Shown here in pieces: positions 11,331 to 20,387 of a stretch of DNA of 64,000 nucleotides. The first letter of the stretch is position 1; every line of letters starts with the position of its first letter. A program made the translations under genes and the position numbers. The stretch comes from Gnetum montanum (lineage: Eukaryota > Streptophyta > Gnetopsida > Gnetales > Gnetaceae), in NCBI GenBank assembly GCA_015680685.1, contig MNCI01000908.1:20532-84531 (forward strand). The letters run 5' to 3'. The notes beneath the pieces were generated by a model. The model saw only the letters and a list, made by a program, of their open reading frames with translations. It had not been told where the DNA came from and did no database searches.

Positions 11331-12871
11331 CATTCTGGTACATTGCTTCGCTTTTGGAGAATAATCCGATATCTATAAAATCTAAAAAAGAACTCATCCA
11401 TGAGATTTGGCAAGGTTTTACACTTGGCTACTAACCTAATGATGCTATTGGGACCGACCGATATTAGTAAAGTTTATTCACCATTAAAATCACACCCATA
11501 AGTTTGGAGTTTTCAAATCCCAACTTAGAAATTGTATTTACAATTATTTGATGGTATAAGCGCTCTTTCCATTTCTAGAATTCTAAGCAACAATCATGTT
11601 CAAGGCACAAGGACAGTAAGACACGTGGTGGTCAAAAGCCGTGATCACGGGTCGGCGACGCAAGAAGTTACCATAACTCTCCGGAGTCGCTGCAGTGACG
11701 ACATGGTTAGCCCCCCAAAAAGAATTTTCATGCAGACTTTCGTGCAAGGGAATGGGCCAAATTAAAATTAGTTAATCAATCGCAGGCTTTTGCAGCGAGT
11801 ACTTTGGTCGGGGCGGGGTCGGCAGCGCAGAAGACGAAAGGGATCGAAGCTTCCTTTGTAACCAGGGAAAGTAAACGCATACCTCCCTTGTTAGAAGCCT
11901 GCCTGCCTGGCATGGCAAGTATTGGCCAGGCCATAGGCGTGACCCTAAATATCTAAGCAACTAACTACACGATGCGTGGTTACGTTACGTTACGTTGTTG
12001 ATGCGTAAGGCTTGCCATATCTTCCTACAATGCCTCACGACAAACGCTACAAACCTCCAATTCGTTACCATCCGAAAACGCCTTCAATTCAACCTTACCG
12101 GATGGATTCGCATTGCGTTGGTCCCCTGTCCACGTACCCAACATTACATTCCAGAAAGATAAGCCATGCATTTCTAGAACACGCTAAGCCAAAACCCCAA
12201 GTTCGGTAACGACGCTGCGGTTGCCATCACGACAAAAGACGAGAGTAAGTATACAACCAATTGTCATCATCATTATTCTTTCGTGGGTGGGTCTCGCTGG
12301 AACCGACCACGGAGCTCAGACGCCACACACTTGGCTCCGTTGTGGACAAAGTAATATCCAGATACGTCAATGCCAATTTGCCGTTACTTGGCGAATTAGA
12401 GGAGGAGAAAGGGAATTTGCAGAGAATGAGGGTGCTCTGGTGGTCCTGGTCCAACCAGGAGCTACGCGACAGCGTGGTCCGTCTCATGATTTTGTTTGTG
12501 TGGCCGCCGCTGACGTGGATACCCAACTGTTGCAGTGAGAGAGAGAGAGGGAGAAATTTCATAGTGGGCATCGCATAGGCAAAGGCAGAGGAGGCAGACT
12601 CATGCTTTCCAAGTGCTGCTGGGGAGCCTGAAGAGGCGTGTGTCTTGAGGCTTACGATGGCGCTTTTGTGCTGTTTCTGCTGCGGTTATGCATTTCTAGT
12701 GGATCAGTGTTGGCCGCAGATGAAACCGTCAGGAGACACCCATGGTCCTCGCCCTTTTGCTTTACACTGTTGGTGCTGGGCTGGGGGGACCCGCCGCCAT
12801 TGAAGTCCTTAAAGGAGCTCCCACTTGGGCACTTGTTCGACCACAACCGCACCCATCGCTCACACACAAAC

Positions 12872-12890
12872 AGAGAGAGAGAGAGAGAGA
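12872..12890. repeat. (GA)n microsatellite upstream of the gene
   Basis: About nine uninterrupted GA units, 260 bp before the start codon. GA-rich tracts are common in plant core promoters and 5' untranslated regions and can bind GAGA-binding proteins. A role here is only a possibility. Confidence 0.8.
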
Positions 12891-12991
12891 ATTAGGTCCT
12901 GTTCCTCCGCGCGCTTGCATCCATCGCATCGCATCGCATCTCCAATCCCTCTCCTCTCATCTGCTCTACTCCGCCTCTGGCGCATTGCTGC

Positions 12992-13015
12992 ATCTATCTA
13001 TCTATCTATCTATCT
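12992..13015. repeat. (CTAT)n microsatellite in the probable 5' leader
   Basis: About six tandem tetranucleotide units, likely polymorphic in length, 130 bp before the start codon. Confidence 0.8.
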
Positions 13016-13079
13016 GGCTTTACTGATTCGCCAATCGCGTCTTTAATTCGCAGCTGCGATTCCCGTGATCGCCATTTCA

Positions 13080-13094
13080 ATGCGCGTGGCGTGA
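13080..13094 (+). CDS. Minimal upstream ORF (4 codons plus stop)
   Basis: ATG CGC GTG GCG TGA lies 53 bp before the main ATG and out of frame with it. If it is in the mRNA it is the first start codon and could dampen translation of the main ORF by forcing reinitiation. No transcript start is known here, so this is an inference. Confidence 0.4.
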   Translation: MRVA

Positions 13095-13147
13095 GAGCAG
13101 CAGCAGCAGATCTTTGTTGTTTTCTCTTTCTTGCGGGAGTGGAGAGC

Positions 13148-14341
13148 ATGGAGACGGAGACGACGGGCGATTTGATAATGGCTGGATTCATCGGCTCGCC
13201 CATCTGGGCCGTCGTCGACCACACCACCTCCTCCGCCCTGCACTCGGACGCCGAAGATGACGACGACGACGACGACGACGACGATCACGGCGAGGCGCTC
13301 TCCTTCTGCGACCTCGCCATTTACGCCGACAACAGCAACGGCAGCAGCAGCAGCAGCCAGCAGTACCAGTCGAATCAGCATAGCAGCGGCGGAGGGGAGC
13401 CTCAGGATCACGATTTCGAGTTCGCGCCCTGCGGTTCGCAGGTGCGCAGCGCGGAGGATCTGTTTTACAAGGGCCGCCTGCTACCGCTGCTTCCGCGAAG
13501 AGCTGCCGAGATGGAGCACCCGGCGCTGGACTGCGATTTGGCGGCTTTCCGTAAATCGTACTCGTGCAAGGAGAACCGCAGCGCCGCTGCGCTGCCGGCC
13601 AAGGTCCGAACGTGGCGCATGAACTCGCTGGACTCCCACACCAGTCGCGGCTTCGGCTTCTCCCGGAGCAGCAGCAGAGCCAGTGGCGCCGCCTCGGCAC
13701 CCGCACCTGCGAGGACGCGGAAGCCGGCGCCCAAGGTGGGGGCGGCGGCTCGCGTGCCCCCGAAGCCTGCGAAATCGTCGTCGCTCAAGTGGCAGTTCTT
13801 CACGCTGGGCCTGATGAAGACTCCGCCCATGCGCCTGGACGACATTCGTCTCCGCCAGGGCCGGCCCAGCAACGCCGATAGAAGCAGCAGCAGCTGTGTT
13901 TCCGAATTCTCTGTCTCCGGGTCCGTGCTTAGACGGACGGTTTCTTGCAGCAGCCAGGACGACGTTGTGACGCCCGCGACGGCGCCGTCGCTCGCTGCTG
14001 GTAAGGTAAAGTCGAAGTCGGTGAAGGACAATATTTTGTGTCCAGCGGAACCGGAAACAGCACGGACGTCGTCGTCGTCTTCTTCTTCTTCTTCATCGAA
14101 AGCGTGGAGAATGCTGAAGCCGCTGACGGCGTTGAACGGCTGCAGGGCGTCCAGTACGTCCGTGGTCAACTGCTCCAGTTCCAGCACCGCCAGAAAACAG
14201 GCGCCACGCAGCCACGACGGGTTCACCAACCAGAACAACAACAACAACAACGCTAAGCTGGTTTCGCTCTCGCGTCTGTCGGAGCCGCACCAGCAGCACC
14301 GCCACGACCGTCCTCCTCTCTTTTGCAAAATTTCCGCTTGA
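13148..14341 (+). CDS. Plant-specific Ser-rich protein of unknown function, 397 residues, single exon
   Basis: This is the only intact host gene in the window. I chose the ATG at 13148 as the first in-frame ATG. The open frame extends 19 codons upstream without another ATG. The protein is largely low complexity: ten Asp at residues 37-46, Ser runs near 66-70 and 308-317, Asn run at 363-368. Ordered islands stand out: SFCDL (52-56), DFEF and SAEDLFYKGRLLPL (89-114), KSYSCKENRS (136-145), and KWQFFTLGLMKTPPMRLDDIRLRQGR (214-239). From memory, the second and fourth resemble blocks in plant-specific families near the membrane-associated kinase regulators and related uncharacterised proteins: an acidic N-terminus, an FxF block, a [AS][DE][DE]LFxxGxLLPL block and a basic KW..F..G..K.P..M.L.DIR.RQ block. 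No signal peptide or membrane segment is visible. Basic patches and Ser-rich segments suggest a phosphorylated nuclear or membrane-peripheral protein, which is inference. Codon use is strongly GC-rich, unlike the flanking repeats. Confidence 0.85.
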   Translation: METETTGDLIMAGFIGSPIWAVVDHTTSSALHSDAEDDDDDDDDDDHGEALSFCDLAIYADNSNGSSSSSQQYQSNQHSSGGGEPQDHDFEFAPCGSQVRSAEDLFYKGRLLPLLPRRAAEMEHPALDCDLAAFRKSYSCKENRSAAALPAKVRTWRMNSLDSHTSRGFGFSRSSSRASGAASAPAPARTRKPAPKVGAAARVPPKPAKSSSLKWQFFTLGLMKTPPMRLDDIRLRQGRPSNADRSSSSCVSEFSVSGSVLRRTVSCSSQDDVVTPATAPSLAAGKVKSKSVKDNILCPAEPETARTSSSSSSSSSSKAWRMLKPLTALNGCRASSTSVVNCSSSSTARKQAPRSHDGFTNQNNNNNNAKLVSLSRLSEPHQQHRHDRPPLFCKISA

Positions 14342-14612
14342 TTTTCGCCTTGTTTGTTTATTATTTCATATATAATCATATCCATCCTTTTTGTAATTAC
14401 TGTTCCCGAACAGAGAGAGAGAGAGGTGTGGTTTCGCCTTGAGTTTTTCGACGGTTTCCTACTATGATTGTTGTTATTGGCATGGAGTGGGATTCGAGTG
14501 TGCCGTGCGCAGTGTTTGCAATGCAAAGCAAGGCATAGATGCGCTGTGTTTTAATATAAATATATATATATATGTATGTGGACTGATGATGTAGAAAGAC
14601 ATTGCATTTGGA

Positions 14613-14618
14613 AATAAA
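14613..14618 (+). terminator. Candidate polyadenylation signal AATAAA
   Basis: AATAAA lies 272 bp after the stop codon. It follows a (TA)n stretch at about 14562-14575 and is followed by a T-rich run at 14646-14658, a plausible plant poly(A) region. Confidence 0.55.
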
Positions 14619-14659
14619 CAAAGGAAATGGCACGGATGGGCAGGCTTTTTTTTCTTTCT

Positions 14660-15790
14660 TAATCTAATTATTCTCCATGAGATAATGCAAACGCTGCGAA
14701 AGGGTAAGATGCGAATGATGCAATGGTTGAATTGAACAGCTCTCGGGCACGGGTTTAATGATTACCGGGCGCATATATTTGTTGGAAGGTGTAGCGCCTG
14801 TGCTGTCAGTGCGCAGCGCTAACGGATCCCTTTTAATAATATGAATATGCAGTGAGTGCATGATTTGATAAATTGGACCAGAGCCTGGGCACTGGGCAGA
14901 GAGAGTGAGAGCATAGATGGCCCCTAGATCCTCCACACCCACACATAGCATGGATGGACTTAACTTTTCCACTTTTGCAATCGCAAAACAGATGGCCTTC
15001 GATTTCCCTGCTGCCTGAACGCAATACCATATTCCTTTCGAGGCCGGTACAGCCACGGGTACTTTTATAAAGCCGTCTGACGGTCTGAGTATCCATCGTC
15101 TGTTCAAACCGTAAATCTTCTCTGCATTGGACCTGTATCGTTATTCTATCTGCAACTGTCAGAGGTTTTTGATCATTGGGATGCGTATTCAACCGGTAAT
15201 TTTATAATTTTTTTGAATTTCGATGGTTTGTTCGAATAGTAAAGCTTCCTTGCGTTGGACTTTGGGTTGTTATTTTAATTGGACCGCCCAACGATTCTTG
15301 GGCGGGCCATGGACATTTTGTTAGTCAAGTTGAATTCGTGTAGGCGTGTATCGTATTGTTCTAGGGACAGAATCTGAAAAAGCTGTTCGCCATTCCTCCC
15401 ACAGGTGAGGTAATGTGTGAAACCATGAGAAATTGGGAATCTTGGAAGGTCACATCAAAACGAAACATTGCGACACTAGTGTCATGTAAGCTTGCCGTTT
15501 TCATGAACACGCTGCAATTCTTACCAAATTGGCGTTTACCTGTGTGTTTCAAACTATTTGCGTTATCAAATGGCCTGATCTTCCAGCGAAGCAAAATGCG
15601 GACAACAAAAATTGCAAAATTTTAAGTGAGCTGTTCGGACATCAAAGAAGGAATTGCCAAATCTTATTTCGAGTTCAATGCTTGGACTATGCAATGAGAG
15701 CTGCAGGAATAGTTGATGAAATTGGAAGAGGTACAAATAGTCTATAGATGGAAGGCAAAGAAATATAGAAGAAACTATAATAAGGATGTG
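14660..15790. other. Low-copy intergenic DNA with a diverged internal duplication
   Basis: No recognisable gene. Two diverged direct copies occur at about 15090-15180 and 15218-15303. Each runs from an ATCCATCG/ATTTCGATGG-like start through TTGCGTTGGAC-like sequence to GATCATTGGG/GATTCTTGGG. A 147-codon minus-strand open stretch (15107-14664) has no features of a real protein. Confidence 0.45.
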
Positions 15791-15795
15791 TTAGG

Positions 15796-15915
15796 TTAGT
15801 GTTAGCTTAGTGGTAAGAGTTTTGGCATGAAACAGAGAGAGCCTTGGAAACCAAAATAATTTACCTATAAATTCACCCCAAGACATATAGCCAACACTCT
15901 AGAACAAGTCTAAAA
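15796..15915 (+). repeat. Possible tRNA-derived SINE head
   Basis: TTAGCTTAGTGGTAAGAG at about 15802-15819 fits the Pol III box A consensus very well. A weak box B candidate (CCTTGGAAACC) follows at the expected distance. The segment ends in a phrase like CACCCCAAGACATATAGCCAACA, which recurs at about 59504 and, diverged, at 11152. Confidence 0.4.
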
Positions 15916-16055
15916 GTAGTATGCCTTTGTAGTTTAAAGGCTACTCCCCTTCTAGAATAGGAGCTAAAAGTGTAGAGAATCCTTATAGGTTCCATGCTAT
16001 CTTAGTCATCACCAAAGAACTACATGACCATGATTCCTTATGCATTATGTTAAAT
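15916..16055 (+). repeat. Dispersed repeat R1 (second copy at 44636-44765)
   Basis: The block from TATGCCTTTGTAG through CCCTTCTAGAATAGG and TTCCATGCTATCTTAG to TTCCTTATGCATTATG aligns along about 130 bp with 44636-44765 in the same orientation. No coding content or terminal repeats are visible. The family is unknown. Confidence 0.6.
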
Positions 16056-16328
16056 CATGGAAGAGGAGCTAATATAGGATGAGGAATTGGGGGCACTTGA
16101 TCATGCATCATCTACCAATGGATGAAAAGGCTCAAATGATTCAAGATTGATCCCATGCCAATTCACTTCTTGCTTGAGTTGAGCTCTAGCATCAAATACA
16201 AACTTACTCTTACCTAAAACTTCATGCTAAGGAATTGTTGTGGCCAACCTCACCCATGCTATTGCACGAGGCCATGATAAACAAAATTATCTTGTAAAAT
16301 CATATACTGTTTCACCAAGCAAACTTAA

Positions 16329-16461
16329 CGTGTGGGAAGGTGGACCAACATGTGGGAAGGTGGACTAATGTATGGGAAGGCGAACTGATGTGTAGGGAGG
16401 TGGACCATGTGTGGGAAGGTGAACCAACATGCAGGAAGGTGGACTAACGTGTAGGGAGATG
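16329..16461 (+). repeat. Minisatellite, about 21-bp unit, six to seven copies
   Basis: Repeats of a unit like ACGTGTGGGAAGGTGGACCA run through the interval with point differences and one shortened unit. It ends exactly where the 622-bp tandem duplication starts. Confidence 0.85.
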
Positions 16462-17547
16462 AAATGTCTCTAGTAGGCAACTATAAAGCAGAGAACAAAG
16501 ACGATGTTAGGGAGGGAGGAGAGCGAGGGCCTCATTAACAAATTGGGCTCTCTTCCCAAATAGCCATGTCTTTCTCCATTGAGGTGCATGCAAATGGGCA
16601 GGGGGATCTCTAGGAGCTTAGAAACTAATAGATGATGATTTTTTCTCTCTCTATCTTCTCTTATTTTTCTTGGGGCAATAGCGGCATAGTTGATGTGCAT
16701 GGACGATGGGCATGATAAGTGGGTTTTGCACTCTTGTTTCTTTATTCTTGGCAACAGACCAACAACACACAGTAGTGGCAAAGATGCATGAACAACAATC
16801 AACAATCTTAGTAAGAAACCAAGAGGTGGCAATTTTCTTTTCCTTTTTCGTGGTAAACCCGTGACAGCACCAAACGTAGGACTGGAGATAGCAACACATC
16901 TACTGACATGTGATAGGGGAATCTGGCAGCTCATTATTTTTTTTCTCTCTATTATAGTTGCAGGCGTGGGTTCTATAGTTGTGTTCTATTTTTGGGAGGC
17001 AATGCATCTATGGCAAGGTTCTCCAAATGGGACTAGGAAAGGAGGGTTATCTTTAATTTTAATTTGGAGGATGCATGGAGGTGAAATGTCACTAATAGGT
17101 AGTTATAAAGTAAAGAACAAAGACAACGTTAGGGTGGAGGGGGGCAACGACCTCCTTAACAAATCAGACTCTCTTCCTGAATAGCTGCGTCTCTCTCTAT
17201 TGAGGCACATGCAAATGGGCAGGAGGGTCTCTAGGAGCTGAGAAACCAGTGGATGGTGGTTTTTTTCTCTCTCTTCTGCTATTTTTCTTAGGATGACAAT
17301 GATGCAACTAATGTGTGTAGATAGTAGGCATGGTAGGCGGGCTCTGCAGTCCGGTTTCTTTATTCTTGGAAACAGACTGACGATAGTTAGCAGTGGCAGA
17401 GCTGCGTGAATAGTAGTTAATAATCATACTAAGAAACCAAGAGGTGGTAGTTTTTTTTGTCTTTTTTGTAGCAAACCCATGACGGGAGCAGACGTAGGAC
17501 TAGAGATAGCAACGCATTTACCAACATGTGATAGCAAGATCTGGCAA

Positions 17548-17594
<47 letters not shown>

Positions 17595-17700
17595 AGTGTT
17601 GTAGTAGTTGATAGCAACAGTTGCAAGTGTGGGTTCTATAGTTTCATTCTATTTTTAGTTGGTGGTGCATCCATGGCAGGGTTCTCCAAATAGAAACAAA
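16459..17700 (+). repeat. Tandem duplication, two copies of a ~622-bp unit
   Basis: Copy 1 (about 16459-17080) and copy 2 (about 17081-17700) align throughout, starting at GAAATGTCNCTA and ending at GTTCTCCAAAT. Both contain the segment around AAGAAACCAAGAGGTGG and a CT-rich stretch, expanded to a long (CT)n in copy 2. Open stretches inside are not preserved between copies, so the unit is probably non-coding. It could be a duplicated LTR or another repeat, but no TG...CA ends are clear. Confidence 0.75.
17553..17589. repeat. (CT)n microsatellite
   Basis: About 18 uninterrupted CT units inside copy 2 of the tandem duplication. Copy 1 has only a short T/CT-rich stretch at that place, so the expansion came after the duplication. 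Confidence 0.9.
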
Positions 17701-18079
17701 TTTTTCTCTCTCATGCTAGCGACAAGGCATGTTCTGTTTATGCATTAGAGATGCATCATTGGGCCCCTTCATGTAGCCTCTTCTCTCTCTCTCCCTCCTC
17801 CAATAACTATAGGCAATGTAGGCTACGGCAGCATTCACAATCGACCGATGGTGAATGGTGGCAACAACCAAGAAGCAGGGAAAATTTATTTTGGTTACCT
17901 TTTGTATTTTTGAATTCAAGACACTTATTCCAATTAAAATTTTCCTTTTTTTTACTATTTTCAAAAGGCCACATAACCCTCTCTAACTAAGACTATTCTT
18001 GGGTTTCCGTACCCATACGAGAGGCACCCTAGGCAATAGTCTCCTCAAATGAGTTTCTTTCCCCAAGTGTTGGTGTGAC

Positions 18080-19200
18080 CAAAATTTACGCATCAATAGG
18101 AATCAGGTGGAACATCTCGGGGATGTTATTGATGACCTCTAGCTTGATGTTCAAGAGATATGGGTTGAAGGACAAGAGTTGAGAGTGTTGGTAAAAAACC
18201 AACAAGTGATGGTAGATATAAAACAAGCATTGGTTGAGAGACAACAAAATGAGATTGAAAACTTGAAAAATGAATTGGCCATGTAAGCAAGGGTGTTGGA
18301 CTTAGGATTGAACTCATTAGTTTCCAAGTTTTAAGCAAAGGAGTCAAAAATTTCTAAAGGAAATAGAGATAATGTAGTTATTGATGTTATTCTCTTTGAG
18401 ATGGAAGAGCTGTTGGAAATGTGTGAGTACACCAAGGAAAAATAAGCTCGTGTTGCTTTCCACTGCTTGGGTGGAATTGTAAAATCTTGGTGTCTTAGCA
18501 TTCTTCAAGAAGAAAAAGCTAGGACAAGTAGGCTCATAAGAACATGGAACCAATTTAAAGAAACATTAAGTAAGAGCTTTCATTTGGGAACTTTCGTTGA
18601 CATGGCCTAGATAAAGTTAAAAGATATTTGACACACAAGGGAGCTAGAGGAATATGTTTGTGAGTATCAAAATCTTATCATACTAATTCTAGATATTGAT
18701 GAGATTGATAAATATAAACTCTTTATTAATGGGCTTAAACCTTGGAAGTAACATGAGCTCAAAATGCAAAAGATCATAAGATAGAAGGAGGCAATTTAGG
18801 TTGCTAGTAGTTTAATGGATTACAAGGTAGGAAAGAAAGACAAGGGTGTGGTGGAACAATCACATGAGAGTAAGAAAGAGAGTAACAAGCTTTGGAGAGG
18901 AGATGGACAAGAAAATCCTAATGGCTTCAAGAACCCATATGCTACCCCTACACTAGATAATCAATCCTCTTAGCTAGGACATCAGAAACATCAAGCTCAT
19001 TAAGTACAAAATGGTTTTTAGCATAAATGACCTCATTTTTGAGTTTTTGCTCAAAATCCTTAATGAAGCCTAGGGATTACATGTTATGTATGTGCTGGGA
19101 ATCACTTTGATATGGAGTGTTCTCATACCCCTTTGAATGTGAATGGTGAAAAAGATCGAGATGAGAACTATAGGTTAAATATAAGTATGAACCTAATGCT
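18080..19200 (+). pseudogene. Gag fragment of a different Ty3/gypsy lineage
   Basis: Plus-strand frames read a coiled region, then a classical Ty3 gag core: ARVAFHCLGG..KSWCLSIL, RTWNQFKETLSKSFHLGTF, LEEYVCEYQNLI...DEIDKYKLFINGLKPW. Downstream near 19085 comes a zinc-knuckle-like CYVCAGNHFDMEC. The LEEYV.EYQ and F..GL blocks are of the chromovirus type and differ from the Athila/Tat-like gag of A-E. It has several stops. No pol follows before element C begins, so it is a fragment or an older host element split by C. Confidence 0.65.
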
Positions 19201-19315
19201 CTATTGATGATATTTAATAGGGATGATTAAGAAGTAAGAATGAGAGTTTTTTGGATCATGGAATAGACTCTCAATGGTTTGAGCATCTTGGAAAAATATG
19301 GATGATTAAACCTTA

Positions 19316-20231
19316 TGATGAGTTTTCATTGGTTAGTTGCGTCGACAAGGCCTTGTCGATGCATCTTGCCCTACCTCGACAAGGCCTTGTCGATGCATCT
19401 CGCCCTACGTCGACAAGGCCCCATCAACACAGTGTCTATCCATCACCTATAAATACGCACCTACGAGCCACATTTATGCTAATATAGATTTCAATAGCAG
19501 TGAAGCTCTTGCATTTTTTCTATTCAAAAGTTAGAATTTTTTCCCCTAAGTGCCTATAGCAAGAGTCATTGAGTGTACGGATATTTATTCAAGAATTGTT
19601 GTACCTAAGCATGACAATGTGTGTGGTAATAAAGGTGAGCTTTCTAATAAACCTTGTAGCACTTTGTATAGATTAGATATTTTATTTATGCATTTATTAT
19701 TTCCAATTATTTATTAAATATTTTTCATTAATTATCAATTATTTTCTAGTTACTATGTTAGATAAGCATTTAAGCCAGATAGATTACACACATAAGTATG
19801 ACTGCTTCAAGCGTAACACGTGTTCGCTTGGTAATCCTAGTAGTGTTATTGCGTGGTACACCTAGTAGCATAGTGCTTGGTCACCCAACAGTGGATACAT
19901 GGGCTTAGGATGTGTATAGAAAGTGGAAATGGATACTTATGTTAGGATTAGTTAAATACTAGTAAATTAGTTACTTTATATTAGTTAATCAAATTACTTT
20001 TATCCATACTTAAGCATCGATCTATAAAACATCAAAATGATAAAAATCACTTAACCATACCAACAAATGTTACAAGTGTAATCAGGAAGATGACAATTAA
20101 CCTTAAGGCTAGATTCACTTCCTAAAGGCCTAGTGCACTAAAAACAACAAAGTTTGTGGAATTTGACCGGATCGTGCATGAACACTTTATGATTCGTATG
20201 GTTGGGCGTAGGGGTATCTTACCGCTCATCA
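19316..20231 (+). repeat. Element C 5' LTR
   Basis: The 916-bp LTR starts TGATGAG and ends CTCATCA. It opens with two perfect 18-bp palindromes TCGACAAGGCCTTGTCGA at 19342-19359 and 19376-19393, and a half copy at 19410-19420, spaced 34 bp apart. The TATA box (TATAAAT) is at 19448-19454. It aligns with 31712-32605. Confidence 0.88.
19448..19454 (+). promoter_or_regulatory. LTR TATA box of element C
   Basis: TATAAAT lies 132 bp into the LTR, just after the palindrome array. The same box occurs at 31809-31815 in the 3' LTR. Confidence 0.65.
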
Positions 20232-20232
20232 T

Positions 20233-20250
20233 TGGCACCATTGTCAAGGA
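20233..20250 (+). other. Element C primer binding site, tRNA-Asp type
   Basis: TGGCACCATTGTCAAGGA lies one base after the LTR. It differs from the complement of plant tRNA-Asp only by five transitions (G to A or C to T). Confidence 0.8.
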
Positions 20251-20387
20251 CTTTTGTTTGTGGAACATGCACTATATAGGTCTAAGTAAATATCACTAAT
20301 ATCATTGTGCGAACTTAAAGGTCAATATCAATCCCACTATACATACAAATATAAAAGCACACTATCAATTTTATTTTGTTTTGCAAA

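Larger units (their letters stand above)
11331..13079. other. Low-copy upstream region of the 13148 gene
   Basis: GC content rises from about 11.6 kb. I see no transposon homology and no convincing protein. Short open stretches overlap each other on both strands between 12012 and 12900, as expected by chance in GC-rich DNA. It contains GAGA runs (12535-12555, 12872-12890) and a CTAT microsatellite, common in plant promoters and 5' leaders. I could not place the promoter with confidence. Confidence 0.45.

Noticed and set aside
12221-12578. Overlapping open frames of about 105-114 codons on both strands
   Set aside because: Three frames overlap in a GC-rich leader with no conserved motif. Chance openness is the simplest reading.
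13091-13147. 19-codon extension of the gene upstream of its ATG
   Set aside because: It begins at GTG, not ATG. A nuclear plant gene would be expected to start at the first good ATG, here 13148.
13465-14526. 353-codon open frame on the minus strand, opposite the gene
   Set aside because: It is antisense to the real gene in GC-rich, low-complexity DNA. Its Leu and Val runs are the complements of the Ser, Asp and Asn codon runs.
14664-15107. 147-codon minus-strand frame
   Set aside because: No domain, no plausible codon pattern, and it overlaps another frame. It also crosses the diverged duplication start.
16329-16461. CRISPR-like regular repeat
   Set aside because: Repeats are directly adjacent without spacers, and the context is a plant nuclear genome. 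It is a minisatellite.
16470-16934. 154-codon minus-strand frame inside the tandem duplication
   Set aside because: The frame is not preserved in the second copy of the 622-bp unit, so it is not under constraint as protein.
19337-19534. Open frame across the LTR of element C with repeated peptide units
   Set aside because: It is the U3 palindrome array read as protein. No protein is expected there.
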